Shown: positions 39,039-49,279, counted from the first letter of the stretch. The stretch: 64,000 nucleotides of DNA from Oscillospiraceae bacterium (GCA_015065845.1 SVPQ01000005.1:1-64000), one strand, 5' to 3'. Made by a program: numbers and translations. Notes: a model not told the origin generated them from the sequence alone.

Positions 39039-41156
39039 ATGACAAAAGAACAAAGAAAAAAACGAACCCGTATAGGTGTAAGTATTATTATTGCGGTTTT
39101 TGTAAGTCTTGCACTTTACCTTGTGAAAATACAGATAATAGATGGTGCTGAGTATAAAGCGGCAAGTGCAAATCTTGCGGTTACACAAACAACTATTAAA
39201 GCATCCCGTGGTGAAATTCTTGATACGAGTGGTAATCCGCTTGTTACTAACAGACAAGGTTACTCTCTTGTGTTTAAATATTCGGAATTCCCTTCATATA
39301 AAAATCAGGAAGAACGAAACAGAGTTATTTTCGAACTTATAAAATTGTTTGAAGAAAATGATGCCGAGTGGCTTGACAGACTGCCTGTTGTTTATAACAA
39401 AAAGGGTAAATTGGTAGTTGATAAAGAAAAGGAAGCCGAATTTAAATTTATGGTTTCTGAAAGTATGCTTGAACTCCCTGAAGGTGAGAAATCAACACCT
39501 GACGAGTGTCTTGATGCACTTATAGAAAGATATAAATTACAAGAATATAGCAGAGTCGAAGCAAGAAAAATAGCGTCTGTATGTTTTGGTATGAAATACT
39601 ACGGATTTTCGGTTGCTTCTCCTTATACTTTTGCAGAAGATGTACCACTGGATATTATACCTATTGTGCTTGAAAACAGTGGTGTATTTAAAGGTGTAGC
39701 AGAAGAAAGTACAACATATCGTGAGTATTCTGATACAACTGCTTTTTCACATATTTTAGGTGTTGTAGGTTCAATCAGTGCCGAAGAATATGAGTACGAA
39801 AAAATAAAACTTCAACAGATTTTAAATGATGATGAAATAACAAAAGCAGAAAAAGATTCTTATGTAAATAACTCTTACACCATAAATGATAAATATGGAA
39901 AAAGTGGTATTGAAAGTGTTATGGAAGAATATTTAAGGGGTAAAAATGGTATAAAAACCACTACCGAGTCTTCCGATGGTTCTGTTACAGAAGCATTTCT
40001 TTTAGCACCGGAACAAGGGGCAACTGTTGTTACAACAATAGATTCAGGACTTCAATCTGTGACAGAAAAATCACTCGCCAAAGCACTGAAAGAAAATAAG
40101 AACCTTCCGTATTTTGGTGAAGCGGGTGCAGTAGTAGTTCAAAATGTAAGAACAGGTGAAATTTTAGCGTGTGTATCTTACCCGACTTTTGATATTACAA
40201 AATATTTCAGTGAATACGATAAACTTTCAAGCGATGGAGACAGTCCACTCTGGAACAGAGCACTTTTAAGTGCGTATGCACCGGGCTCAACAATGAAACC
40301 TGCAGTTGCCATTGCAGGACTTTCAGAAAAAAAGATTGATGCCGGTTCGACTTATAACTGTACTAATCATTATGTACTTGAAGACCAGACTTTCCAGTGT
40401 CTTAGCCGACACGGATATTTAAGTGTTACAACTGCTCTCGAAAAATCCTGTAACATTTATTTCTTTGAGTTAGGTCGTGAATTGGGTATTGATAAACTTA
40501 ATAAATACTCAACTCTTTTAGGGCTAGGTCAGAAAACAGGTGTGGAATTACCGGAAGCTTCCGGGATGCTTGCAAGTGTTGCCAATAAAGAAGCAAATGG
40601 TGAAACCTGGAATCCGGGTGATACTGTTCAGGCAGCTATCGGTCAGTCAGATAACCTTTTTACACCAATTCAGCTTGTAAACTATTGCTCTACTATTGCA
40701 AATGGCGGAACAAGATATAAACCATATATGATTAAATCCGTTCTTTCTGCGGATTTATCAGAAGTTATTTATGAAACAACACCTGAAGTTATAAACACAC
40801 TTTCAATAAGCGAAAAAGACCTTGGTATTGTAAAACAGGGTATGCGTCAGGTGCTTACAAGCAAAGAAAATACCGCCCACTATATTTTTCAGGATTGTAT
40901 AGTTGAAGCGGCAGGTAAAACCGGTACTTCGCAACTTAAAAGAACAACAGATGATGGAACTGTTATTGACTGTAACAATGGTTTCTTTATTTCTTATGCA
41001 CCTTATGATAACCCTGAAATAGCAGTTGCTGTAGTAGGTGAAAATGTTAAAACAGGTGGCGGTATGTCAAGAGTTGCGGTGGATGTTTACAATTACTACT
41101 TCGGTAATAAAAATAAATTCGAATCAGTAGATAAAAATAATGTTTTAATTCCTTAA
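39039..41156 (+). CDS. mrdA: Penicillin-binding protein 2 (transpeptidase)
   Basis: YAPGSTMKP (SxxK), SCN motif (EKSCNIYFFELG), GKTGTSQ. Confidence 0.93.
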   Translation: MTKEQRKKRTRIGVSIIIAVFVSLALYLVKIQIIDGAEYKAASANLAVTQTTIKASRGEILDTSGNPLVTNRQGYSLVFKYSEFPSYKNQEERNRVIFELIKLFEENDAEWLDRLPVVYNKKGKLVVDKEKEAEFKFMVSESMLELPEGEKSTPDECLDALIERYKLQEYSRVEARKIASVCFGMKYYGFSVASPYTFAEDVPLDIIPIVLENSGVFKGVAEESTTYREYSDTTAFSHILGVVGSISAEEYEYEKIKLQQILNDDEITKAEKDSYVNNSYTINDKYGKSGIESVMEEYLRGKNGIKTTTESSDGSVTEAFLLAPEQGATVVTTIDSGLQSVTEKSLAKALKENKNLPYFGEAGAVVVQNVRTGEILACVSYPTFDITKYFSEYDKLSSDGDSPLWNRALLSAYAPGSTMKPAVAIAGLSEKKIDAGSTYNCTNHYVLEDQTFQCLSRHGYLSVTTALEKSCNIYFFELGRELGIDKLNKYSTLLGLGQKTGVELPEASGMLASVANKEANGETWNPGDTVQAAIGQSDNLFTPIQLVNYCSTIANGGTRYKPYMIKSVLSADLSEVIYETTPEVINTLSISEKDLGIVKQGMRQVLTSKENTAHYIFQDCIVEAAGKTGTSQLKRTTDDGTVIDCNNGFFISYAPYDNPEIAVAVVGENVKTGGGMSRVAVDVYNYYFGNKNKFESVDKNNVLIP

Positions 41157-41173
41157 TAAATGGTGGTGATAAT

Positions 41174-41893
41174 ATGTCAACAATAATGGTAGCCTCTGCA
41201 AAAGGTGGCGTAGGTAAATCTACATTATGTGTAGGTGTTGGCAGAATTTTTGCAGAAAAAGGCAAAAAAACACTTCTTGTTGATATGGATATAGGGGTAA
41301 GAAGTCTTGATTTGCTTCTTAATGTAGCAGAAAAAACTGTTTATAACTGGGGCGATGTTATACTTGGAAATTGTGACCCGTTAAAAGCCTTAATCGGTAT
41401 AGCACCAAATCTTTCATTGCTACCTGCACCACTTTCTTTTAGTGATGAATATACTGCGGATTCTGTAAAAAAACTTATAGAATGTTATAAAGATAAATTT
41501 GAAATTATAATTCTCGATGCACCTGCAGGAATTGAAAGTGGTTTTAATCTTTCTTTAAAAGCAAGTGAAAAGTGTATAATTGTATCCACACCTGACCCTG
41601 TGAGCATAAGAGCTGCTTCGGGTGCTGCTTCAATTGTCAGAAAAAGTGGCATAAATGATGTAAGACTTGTACTTAACAGATTTAATAAAAAACAACACAA
41701 ATCGCTTTGTGTTGATGATGTTGTTGATTCTGTTACCGCAAGATTTTTAGGCATTGTACCTGAATCAAATGATATTGCACTTACTGCTATAGGTGAAGAA
41801 TTGCCTTATGACTCAAAAGGTAATATGGCATATTTAAGAATTGCAAAACGCATTCTTGGTGAAAATATTCCTTTCAGAATTAAAAATATATAG
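41174..41893 (+). CDS. MinD/ParA-like ATPase
   Basis: Deviant Walker A SAKGGVGKST, DMDIGVRSLDLLL, DAPAGIESGF. Confidence 0.88.
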   Translation: MSTIMVASAKGGVGKSTLCVGVGRIFAEKGKKTLLVDMDIGVRSLDLLLNVAEKTVYNWGDVILGNCDPLKALIGIAPNLSLLPAPLSFSDEYTADSVKKLIECYKDKFEIIILDAPAGIESGFNLSLKASEKCIIVSTPDPVSIRAASGAASIVRKSGINDVRLVLNRFNKKQHKSLCVDDVVDSVTARFLGIVPESNDIALTAIGEELPYDSKGNMAYLRIAKRILGENIPFRIKNI

Positions 41894-41967
41894 TTGACAA
41901 ATAGAAATTTGTGATTATAATAGTCTTGTAGCAAAAATATGTGCACGATTTTTGATACCAATTAAAA

Positions 41968-42055
41968 CAGGGGAGCTGGCGGACGTCGGCTGAGAAAGAA
42001 AACAATCCTTTTCTGACCCTTCAAACCTGATGCGGATAATGCCGCCGTAGGAAAA
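41968..42055 (+). ncRNA. TPP (thiamine pyrophosphate) riboswitch
   Basis: ggggagc ... gGCTGAGAaag ... tgACCCTTcaaACCTGATgcGGATAATGCCgccGTAGGaaa; upstream of a ThiT-like gene. Confidence 0.96.
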
Positions 42056-42074
42056 ATAAAGTTTGTCTTTTTAT

Positions 42075-42110
42075 CTCTCTACGGTGGGTTGTCGCCGTAG
42101 GGAGATTTTT
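42075..42110 (+). terminator. Riboswitch expression-platform terminator
   Basis: tctctacggtg ggttgt cgccgtaggga followed by T-tract; the 3' arm repeats the gccgtagg sequence of the aptamer. Confidence 0.8.
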
Positions 42111-42125
42111 ATTGGAGGCTAAAAA

Positions 42126-42734
42126 ATGACAAACTTAACCAAAAAAGAAAAAAACAGACGACTTGCAGAAAGTGCTTTAATGTTAGCACTTGCAATAATT
42201 TTATCGGAACTTCCAGTGATTTCGTTACCTTTTGGCGGTAGCGTAACACTTTTCAGTCAGGTACCGGTTATATTAATTTCATATCGTTATGGAGTTAAAT
42301 GGGGACTTACAACAGGTCTCGCACTCAGTCTTATTCAACTTATATTCGGTATTCAGAATTTCTCTTATGTAAGCGGTATAAGTGCATTTATGATTCTTGC
42401 ATTTTGTGATTACATAATAGCATTTTCTGCTTTAGGACTTGGCGGAATGTTTAAATACAAAATTAAAAATGATATTCTTGCAATTTCACTTGGTGGCGTT
42501 TTAGTTACTGTTATAAGATTTATCTGTCACTTTATAAGTGGTGCTACAATCTGGGGCGGATATGCCGAAGAAGGTCAATCAGTGTTAGAATATTCTTTTG
42601 CTTATAATATAAGCTATATGTTACCTGAACTTATAATTACTGTTATAGGCTTGGTTGTAATTGCAGGTATTTTTGATTTGAATTCACTTGAACTGAAAAC
42701 AAAAATAGCAAAGAAAGAAAATAAAAGTAAATAA
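42126..42734 (+). CDS. thiT: Energy-coupled thiamine transporter ThiT (YuaJ family)
   Basis: ECF S-component topology; YRYGVKWGLTTGLALSLIQLIFG, HFISGATIWGGYA; behind TPP riboswitch. Confidence 0.9.
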   Translation: MTNLTKKEKNRRLAESALMLALAIILSELPVISLPFGGSVTLFSQVPVILISYRYGVKWGLTTGLALSLIQLIFGIQNFSYVSGISAFMILAFCDYIIAFSALGLGGMFKYKIKNDILAISLGGVLVTVIRFICHFISGATIWGGYAEEGQSVLEYSFAYNISYMLPELIITVIGLVVIAGIFDLNSLELKTKIAKKENKSK

Positions 42735-42830
42735 TTTGTAAAACTCCTTTGAATTTTTATAAAATGTTTGAAATTTACCTCTATTAGTGATAAAATAGTA
42801 AATTGATAAAAATTCAAGGGAGGTTTTTTC

Positions 42831-44285
42831 TTGAAAGACGAAAAAGAAATGCAGTTTGAAGAGAATGAAAACGAAGAAGCATTGGAGTCTTCACTTGATA
42901 AAAGTGATAATTACGAACAAGAGACGCTTAATGACGAGTTAGAAAAACTTGCAGAAACTTTCAGAACAGAACTTAAAAAAGCCAAAGAGCAAGGTGAAGT
43001 AAAAGTCAGCGAAAACGAAGTTGTTGACGAGAATGATAATGTTATACCAAAAGAAGAACTTTGCGAATGTTGTGGCGAAAGAAGAAAAGATACTTCTGTT
43101 TCACAGAATTACGCTTATTGTTCTGAATGCAGAGAACTTATGAAACGCTATCCGCTGAACTTTTCAAGTGTAGTTGTGGCACTTGCAATAATTTTAGTTG
43201 CAGTATTTGGTGTTGCAGGATTTGTTTCAGATTTTTCCGGTTACAACAGTGCGAAAATTGCGAATGATGCCGACAGAGAAAATAAAAAATTCTCTGCAGT
43301 TGAATACTATGTTGATGCGTGTTCATTTTTTGAAGAAAAAGAACTGGTTCCGAAAAAACTTTACAGAGACAGTGCAGAAAATATTTTTTCAACACTTCCT
43401 GAAGGTGTTGCCTCTTTTAATCAGGTGGCAGAAATTATTGATTTAGCACTTTCTGATTTTGAAGCAAAATTACCGATTTATAATGGCTATGAAAATTTAA
43501 GAGATAAGTCATTAACTATGTATAACACCTTCAACGCTTTTTATGCAATTTTAAACAATATAGAATATCAGAATTTAAGCGTCGATGATAAAGATACAAT
43601 TTTAAAGGTGTATAAAGAAACAGGTGATTTGATTGGGAAAGAATTGACAATCAAATCTATGACAGGCGAAGATATTACAGTTGTTTATGATGAAGCGGCA
43701 GTTTTATTTTCTCAGTTTATGTTCGCATATTCTTATGAAGAATTTGATAAAGCTTATGATTGTTTGAAAAAACTCAATGAACTTTACCCGGAACATATTT
43801 CTATGTTTGGTTATGAACTTGCAATTTTAGAAATTCAGAGTGGTAATTTTAAAGAAGCAAATTCTCTTGCAGATAAACTTATTGTTAATAATGCAGAAGA
43901 TTCTTCACCTTATGGTATTTATACCTATAGTTACCGTATGAAAGGCAATTATAAAAAATCACTTGAATATGCTGAAAAAGGTCTTGAAATAAACAAAGAA
44001 GACAGTGATTTATACAGACAAAAAGCAATCACCTTGTTGTTACAAGGCGAAGCAAAAGAAGCACAGAAAGTGATTGAAGAAGGTTCAGCTTTAGGCGAGT
44101 ATGCAGTTATGTATTACACATATTTAATAATCGCAAACGAAGCAGGTGACACCGATAAAGTAACAGAAATTCAGAAAATTTTAGATGACGCACAGGTTGA
44201 AACACCTGAAAAGGTACAAAAATATCTTGATGGAAAATTAAGTTATAAGAAATTATTTACGGAAGGTACAGGTGATATACAATGA
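42831..44285 (+). CDS. Zinc-ribbon / TM / TPR-repeat protein of unknown function
   Basis: CECCGERRKDTSVSQNYAYCSEC zinc-ribbon, one TM, TPR-like helical repeats; TTG start. Confidence 0.7.
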   Translation: MKDEKEMQFEENENEEALESSLDKSDNYEQETLNDELEKLAETFRTELKKAKEQGEVKVSENEVVDENDNVIPKEELCECCGERRKDTSVSQNYAYCSECRELMKRYPLNFSSVVVALAIILVAVFGVAGFVSDFSGYNSAKIANDADRENKKFSAVEYYVDACSFFEEKELVPKKLYRDSAENIFSTLPEGVASFNQVAEIIDLALSDFEAKLPIYNGYENLRDKSLTMYNTFNAFYAILNNIEYQNLSVDDKDTILKVYKETGDLIGKELTIKSMTGEDITVVYDEAAVLFSQFMFAYSYEEFDKAYDCLKKLNELYPEHISMFGYELAILEIQSGNFKEANSLADKLIVNNAEDSSPYGIYTYSYRMKGNYKKSLEYAEKGLEINKEDSDLYRQKAITLLLQGEAKEAQKVIEEGSALGEYAVMYYTYLIIANEAGDTDKVTEIQKILDDAQVETPEKVQKYLDGKLSYKKLFTEGTGDIQ

Positions 44286-44833
44286 CATATATTTATGTAG
44301 CTACCAGAATAATTACTTATTTCGGTACAGAACTCAGAGTGTTGTGGGAACAATTAGTTTGCAGGTTTTTTAAAATCCCACAAGAAGACCCGAGAACATT
44401 TAAAGCAACTGAAATGTGTGGCCATGTGGAACACGAACTTTTAAAATCACTTAAAGAGTCATTTTTTATGTGTTTTCTGCCATTCTTTATGAACTTTATT
44501 TTAGGTGTTTGCATTTTGCTTACAGGTTCTTATAGAGTGTTTTATATTGGTGATATTTCACTTTCGAGCATAGTTTTTCTCATTGCGGGAATTTCACTTC
44601 TTTCTAACTGTGCTCCATCTTTTGAAGATGCACTTTCATTTAAAGATTATCTTTACAGTAAAGAAACAAGCCTCTTTGTGAAAATAATTCTCACACCACA
44701 TTTTGCAGTTTCTTACGCTTGTGCTTATCTTGAAAGATATTCTTTAACATTTATTTTAGCAATTCTCTTTGCGTGGGTATTCCCGACTTTATTCAGTTTT
44801 ACTTTTCCACTTTTAAATCAGATTTTGAATTGA
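44282..44833 (+). CDS. Uncharacterised polytopic membrane protein
   Basis: ~4 hydrophobic segments; 4-bp overlap with preceding ORF. Confidence 0.65.
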   Translation: MTYIYVATRIITYFGTELRVLWEQLVCRFFKIPQEDPRTFKATEMCGHVEHELLKSLKESFFMCFLPFFMNFILGVCILLTGSYRVFYIGDISLSSIVFLIAGISLLSNCAPSFEDALSFKDYLYSKETSLFVKIILTPHFAVSYACAYLERYSLTFILAILFAWVFPTLFSFTFPLLNQILN

Positions 44834-45846
44834 AGAGAAAAGTAAAAATTATGTCAATAGCCGATAAAATTATTGACGAGAATATTGACGCGTTTCAGGA
44901 GTTAGCGGGTATGAAAATTATATATGCAGATGAAATGATTTCTGATTTTGAAGAAATTCGTACTTCTTATGATTCTTTGAAAGATGTAAAAAAATTAAAA
45001 AAGGAACTTAATAAATTGTTGCATAAATATCGCAATAATTATGGACTGCTTAATTATTATTTGCTTTTTGCAGAAGAATGTTTTAAGAAAAATGAATATG
45101 ATGCAGGAATTACAATTGTTTTTATTGTGTATAAAAGTTGCAAATGTATACCAAACGAAACTCTCGTTTATTTAAGACTTGCTGAATATTATTTTGAAAA
45201 TGGCGATAATCATTGCGGTGAAAAGTTTTTAGTAAAGTTATGCACAGAAACAGTGGATAATTACGAAGAGTCAATAAAATTCAATGAACTTACAGATGTT
45301 TGGAATAAATACAAACATTTTGTTGAAGGAAAAGTTCCTCCATCTGTTACAAAGAATGATACTGTTGCATTGGCACCGGAAGAATGCTCAAAGCAGATAG
45401 AGGATATATTTGAACTCGAGGGGCAGGATTTTCTTACAGAACTTTCAGTGCATTTAAATGAGTTGTCTGCGAATGGTGAAGAACTGAACAGATTAAATAA
45501 ATGGGAAAAATCAGTTTTTTATATAGATGAGTTTTCTGAAAACATTAATGGCGAAGGTGTTTCTGGTTATCTTTATAATTATGGTAATCATTTTGAAAAA
45601 CTCTTTAATGTATGTGAAACTCTGGAGTTAAATGAGTGTTTGACTCTTCTTGAAAGTATAAAAAAGAAGTTTCCAAGAAATTCTGTGCCTAAAAATATTG
45701 ACAGTATTCAGCATACGCTTGATAAATTAGAGGAAAAAGGCATTGATTTTGAAGCAGAAGATGATATGTATTTTAATGAATACGAAAATGCTATTTTTGA
45801 AAAACTTCAGGAATATATATTGAATAATAAAAAGCATTTCAGATAA
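44830..45846 (+). CDS. Uncharacterised helical-repeat protein with possible DUF4375/DMP19-like C-terminal domain
   Basis: TTG 44830 (overlapping) or ATG 44851 start; C-terminal FYIDEFSENINGEGVSGYLYNYGNHFEKLFNVCETLEL resembles the DMP19 pattern. Confidence 0.55.
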   Translation: MKRKVKIMSIADKIIDENIDAFQELAGMKIIYADEMISDFEEIRTSYDSLKDVKKLKKELNKLLHKYRNNYGLLNYYLLFAEECFKKNEYDAGITIVFIVYKSCKCIPNETLVYLRLAEYYFENGDNHCGEKFLVKLCTETVDNYEESIKFNELTDVWNKYKHFVEGKVPPSVTKNDTVALAPEECSKQIEDIFELEGQDFLTELSVHLNELSANGEELNRLNKWEKSVFYIDEFSENINGEGVSGYLYNYGNHFEKLFNVCETLELNECLTLLESIKKKFPRNSVPKNIDSIQHTLDKLEEKGIDFEAEDDMYFNEYENAIFEKLQEYILNNKKHFR

Positions 45847-45882
45847 AAAACTTGACTGGGCTTTTGCTCAGTCAAGTTTTTT
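45845..45882. terminator. Bidirectional hairpin terminator
   Basis: aaaaaacttgactgggc tttt gctcagtcaagtttttt between convergent genes. Confidence 0.85.
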
Positions 45883-46894
45883 ACATTATCTTTTCAGTTA
45901 ATATTATTTCATCGCTATCTGTAAATGTTGCTATAATTCCGTTTCTGTGTGCAGTAGCATATATCGGCACTTTTGCAACCATAGTTAAATTCCATTTGAC
46001 ATTCGGATAAATTTTACCTAAAAAATTTGTGCAAATAGCAATTTCAGGTTTTAGTTGTTTCAAAAATTTCTGCGAAGATGAACCGTAATAACCGTGATGC
46101 CCTATTTTTAACAAATCAACATCACCAATTGATTCACCGTAAAGTTGTTCAAGACCTGAACTCTTTGTGAAATCCGCTGCTAAAAATGCTCTTTTTTTAC
46201 CCTTTGTTACAATTACCCCGACACTGTTTGCATTTTCGCCATTACCGTTTAATTCTTCGGGGGTAACTGTGTTTATAAATTGTAATTTAAAATCACCAAA
46301 ATTAAATTCCCAGTCGGGTAAATCTTCTATTAAGACAATGTCTTTTTCTTTTATTGCTGAAATTACTGCATCATAAGTTGCGACATTGTCCCAACCATCT
46401 TGTTCTAATTCTGTAGCAATTTCTTTGTTGTATTTTTTGAAATATGCTCTGCCTATTTTAATTTCGTCATCGCTTATTATTTCGTAAAAACTACCAATGT
46501 GGTCGTAATGGTTGTGAGTGCCTAAAACAAAATCAAGGTAAACGACACCATCTTTGTTTTTTGCAACTTTTTTCAGGTATGAAATAACTTCATCTTTATA
46601 TCCCTCATAAGGTGTAGTTTTTCGTGGGTTTTCGTCACCCTCACCCGAATCTATCAAAGCAAAATGTCCGTTGCTTTCTAGCAGAATACAGTCAGAGTTA
46701 CCTGTGTTAAGAAAATGAATTCTGTCATCACCATTTTCAAAAGTGAAATTTTCTGTTTCTAACTGATAATTCTTTTCGTATTTGTTACAAAGTACAAGAG
46801 TTAAAATATCTAAACTGAAAACAGAAAACATTACAAATGAAATTATAATTGTCGCAATAACACGGGCTAATTTTTTCTTATCCATTTTTAGCAC
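45881..46894 (-). CDS. ComEC/Rec2-type MBL-fold hydrolase (stand-alone, TM-anchored)
   Basis: HFLNTGNSDCILLES, LGTHNHYDHIGS (HxHxDH), LKIGHHGYYGSSSQKFL. Confidence 0.85.
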   Translation of the reverse strand: MLKMDKKKLARVIATIIISFVMFSVFSLDILTLVLCNKYEKNYQLETENFTFENGDDRIHFLNTGNSDCILLESNGHFALIDSGEGDENPRKTTPYEGYKDEVISYLKKVAKNKDGVVYLDFVLGTHNHYDHIGSFYEIISDDEIKIGRAYFKKYNKEIATELEQDGWDNVATYDAVISAIKEKDIVLIEDLPDWEFNFGDFKLQFINTVTPEELNGNGENANSVGVIVTKGKKRAFLAADFTKSSGLEQLYGESIGDVDLLKIGHHGYYGSSSQKFLKQLKPEIAICTNFLGKIYPNVKWNLTMVAKVPIYATAHRNGIIATFTDSDEIILTEKIM

Positions 46895-48050
46895 CGCCTT
46901 TTACTTTTTCTTTTAATGAAAGGAATATATTTAAAATTATTGACACTAAAAGAGTGATAAATATATTTGTGAAAACAGAAACTGCAAATATTAAAACTAA
47001 TGAAATTATACTTAAAACACCTTTTTTGAAAGATGTGCTGATTTCACTCCAGGTCACTTGTTTCCATGCGTTTACAATTAATATAACTGCCAGTGAATGA
47101 ACAGGAATTCGTGCTATAATATCATCTAAAAAGAAAGCAGAGTAAATTACAAGTAATACTGCAAAAATTGCAGAGATTAAAGAAAATCCGCGGATTTCAA
47201 ATGCTCTTACAGGGAATCCACCTGAAATACCGTTTAAAATTGTTGCAGTACCTTGTGAATCAGTTCTTGCTTTATTATGGGAGAAAAATAAAAGTAAAAT
47301 TCCCATTGCGAGTGCACTCTGTAAAGCGTTCATATATGCAGAATATGAAAATAAAAATTCATCATTGAAAGATGGTAAAAAGAATGAAAATTTATCTTGT
47401 GTTATAAAATCAGCAAACTCTGCTATTTCGTTTACAGGAGTGTAGTTTTTGTCAGGATTAAGAATTAAATTTAAAAATAACGGTAATATCAAAGAAAAGC
47501 TTTCCGCAGGTAAATACTTATTCGCTTTTCTGAATTTAAAAGGGTAAGTAATCATAGCAAAAAGTGTTACTGTGCCGAAGAATACACCACGCCAGTTAGG
47601 GTGAAAACCTAAAGAACGATAGTTTTTAAGAATTTCAAGTACTGTAAAACCTTCTGCACCAATTCCGAAATAGTGTGTAGTCAAAAGTGCAGTGACAGAA
47701 AAAGCAAGACTTAAACAGAGTCCGCTTTTTACTGCGGGGTGAAGTGTGAGTTTTTCACATTTTTTATTTAAAAAGAGAAAAATCAATCCGCCACCAATTA
47801 CTGTGAACGGTAAAAGGGAGTTTGTACCCGAAGATAAAACTAAAAGTAGCGGTACTGTAAAAAATGTATCGGGTGCAAAAATCTGATTTTTTAAACTTAC
47901 TGAAATAATAATTGAAATTATTGTAGTTGTTAATGCGTACCATATATTAAGTTGTAAAGAAACTGCAAAACAAAGTGCATAAGAAAATACAAAAAGATAT
48001 GCAGTTATACCATAACTCAGATTTTTAATTAGGTTGTTTTTTTGAAGCAT
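46878..48050 (-). CDS. Divergent SulP-like permease without STAS domain
   Basis: GISGGFPVRAFEIRGFSLISAIFAVLLVIYSAFFLDDIIARIPVHSLAVILIVNAWKQVTW parallels the SulP C-terminal TM region. Confidence 0.6.
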   Translation of the reverse strand: MLQKNNLIKNLSYGITAYLFVFSYALCFAVSLQLNIWYALTTTIISIIISVSLKNQIFAPDTFFTVPLLLVLSSGTNSLLPFTVIGGGLIFLFLNKKCEKLTLHPAVKSGLCLSLAFSVTALLTTHYFGIGAEGFTVLEILKNYRSLGFHPNWRGVFFGTVTLFAMITYPFKFRKANKYLPAESFSLILPLFLNLILNPDKNYTPVNEIAEFADFITQDKFSFFLPSFNDEFLFSYSAYMNALQSALAMGILLLFFSHNKARTDSQGTATILNGISGGFPVRAFEIRGFSLISAIFAVLLVIYSAFFLDDIIARIPVHSLAVILIVNAWKQVTWSEISTSFKKGVLSIISLVLIFAVSVFTNIFITLLVSIILNIFLSLKEKVKGGAKNG

Positions 48051-48231
48051 TTAATTATTTCCTTAATATTTTTTAGAAATTCAATGGCACTATTTTACAT
48101 TAAATTTTACTATATAACAATAGTTTTTTCAAAAATATAACAATTAAATCGTTTTGTTTCTTTTATTCTATTGACTTTTTTTAAAATTCATTCTATAATA
48201 AAACAGATTTTGAAGAATGGAGAGGGATATT

Positions 48232-49263
48232 ATGAAATTAACCCCTGCAATGAAAATTATTTTAGCGGTTGCAGCAATCTGTATTGCAATCACACTTATC
48301 ACAACAAATAATATTGCGACTGTTATGGTTCTTCATGGACTTAACACAACTCCTGCAGTTGCAACACAAGGCAGTAATACACAACAAGGTACTGTAGATA
48401 ACAGTAACCAGGGTGGCGGTTATGTTGATAATAGTGCAAGTGTAAACACAAATACTAACACAAGCACTGGTACAGATGCAAATACAAGTACAAGCACAGA
48501 TACAAATAACAATACTGCAACTACACCAAGTGGAAATACAAGCAACACAGGTAACGCAGGTAATACAGGTAACACAGGTAACACAAATAATGGTGGTAAT
48601 GCTGGTTCAAATGATGCTGGTGCTTCAGCTGGTAAAAATGACAAAGCTTCAGTTGTTGCAGAATTCAATAAAGCAATTAACTCAGTTAAAACAAGTGCAA
48701 AAGAAGTAAAACAGCTGAATGTTACAAACTATCTTGGTGGTACACCAACAATTCCCGGAGCGCTTAATAGCATTTATGGTATGCTTGGTGGTGACGACTG
48801 GTTAGATGGTATGCTTCAGGATAACAGTCAGGGTGAAGCTACATACGCTGGTGCTGATATTAAAGCGAAATTCCCTGTTGAAGGCGAAGATTACGCAAGT
48901 AAACTTACTGCAGAAGATGTTGCAAAAGCAGAACGCTCAGAAGCAAACGGTGTAGTTACAATTACAATTGAAACAGTTCCGGATGCTAAATCAGATTCTG
49001 TAAAACATGGTGACGGTCACGCACCGAAGGCATTTAATGTTATTCTTCCTGGCATTGTTAATGATAACATTCCAGGTATTGCAACAAGTCTTGTTGGTAC
49101 TGCTACAATGGAATATCCTGCATCGACAATTGTTGTAAAGATTGACAAAGCAACAGGTAATGTTATTTCAGCAGATTACGACCTTAAATGGACAATTAAC
49201 TTTGATAAGTTGGGTGCAATTATCCCATTGGCAACAAAAGCATCATACACAGTTACTTATTAA
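48232..49263 (+). CDS. Membrane-anchored extracytoplasmic protein of unknown function (resembles 16942-17883)
   Basis: N-terminal TM, Asn/Thr/Gly repeat linker, C-terminal globular domain; ATG 48232 after ggagagg. Confidence 0.7.
   Translation: MKLTPAMKIILAVAAICIAITLITTNNIATVMVLHGLNTTPAVATQGSNTQQGTVDNSNQGGGYVDNSASVNTNTNTSTGTDANTSTSTDTNNNTATTPSGNTSNTGNAGNTGNTGNTNNGGNAGSNDAGASAGKNDKASVVAEFNKAINSVKTSAKEVKQLNVTNYLGGTPTIPGALNSIYGMLGGDDWLDGMLQDNSQGEATYAGADIKAKFPVEGEDYASKLTAEDVAKAERSEANGVVTITIETVPDAKSDSVKHGDGHAPKAFNVILPGIVNDNIPGIATSLVGTATMEYPASTIVVKIDKATGNVISADYDLKWTINFDKLGAIIPLATKASYTVTY
48441..48600 (+). repeat. Low-complexity short tandem repeats coding an N/T/S/G linker
   Basis: Repeated 9-mers such as aacacaggt; encodes TNTNTSTGTDANTSTSTDTNNN...GNTGNAGNTGNTGNTNNGG. 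Confidence 0.85.
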
Positions 49264-49279
49264 TTTTAAAATTACATAA

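Noticed and set aside
42831-45846. Defence island hypothesis for the TPR cassette
   Set aside because: Flanked by housekeeping genes, with no nuclease, protease or NTPase effector visible.
48420-48668. 82-aa antisense ORF over the N/T/G linker
   Set aside because: Low-complexity shadow of tandem repeats.
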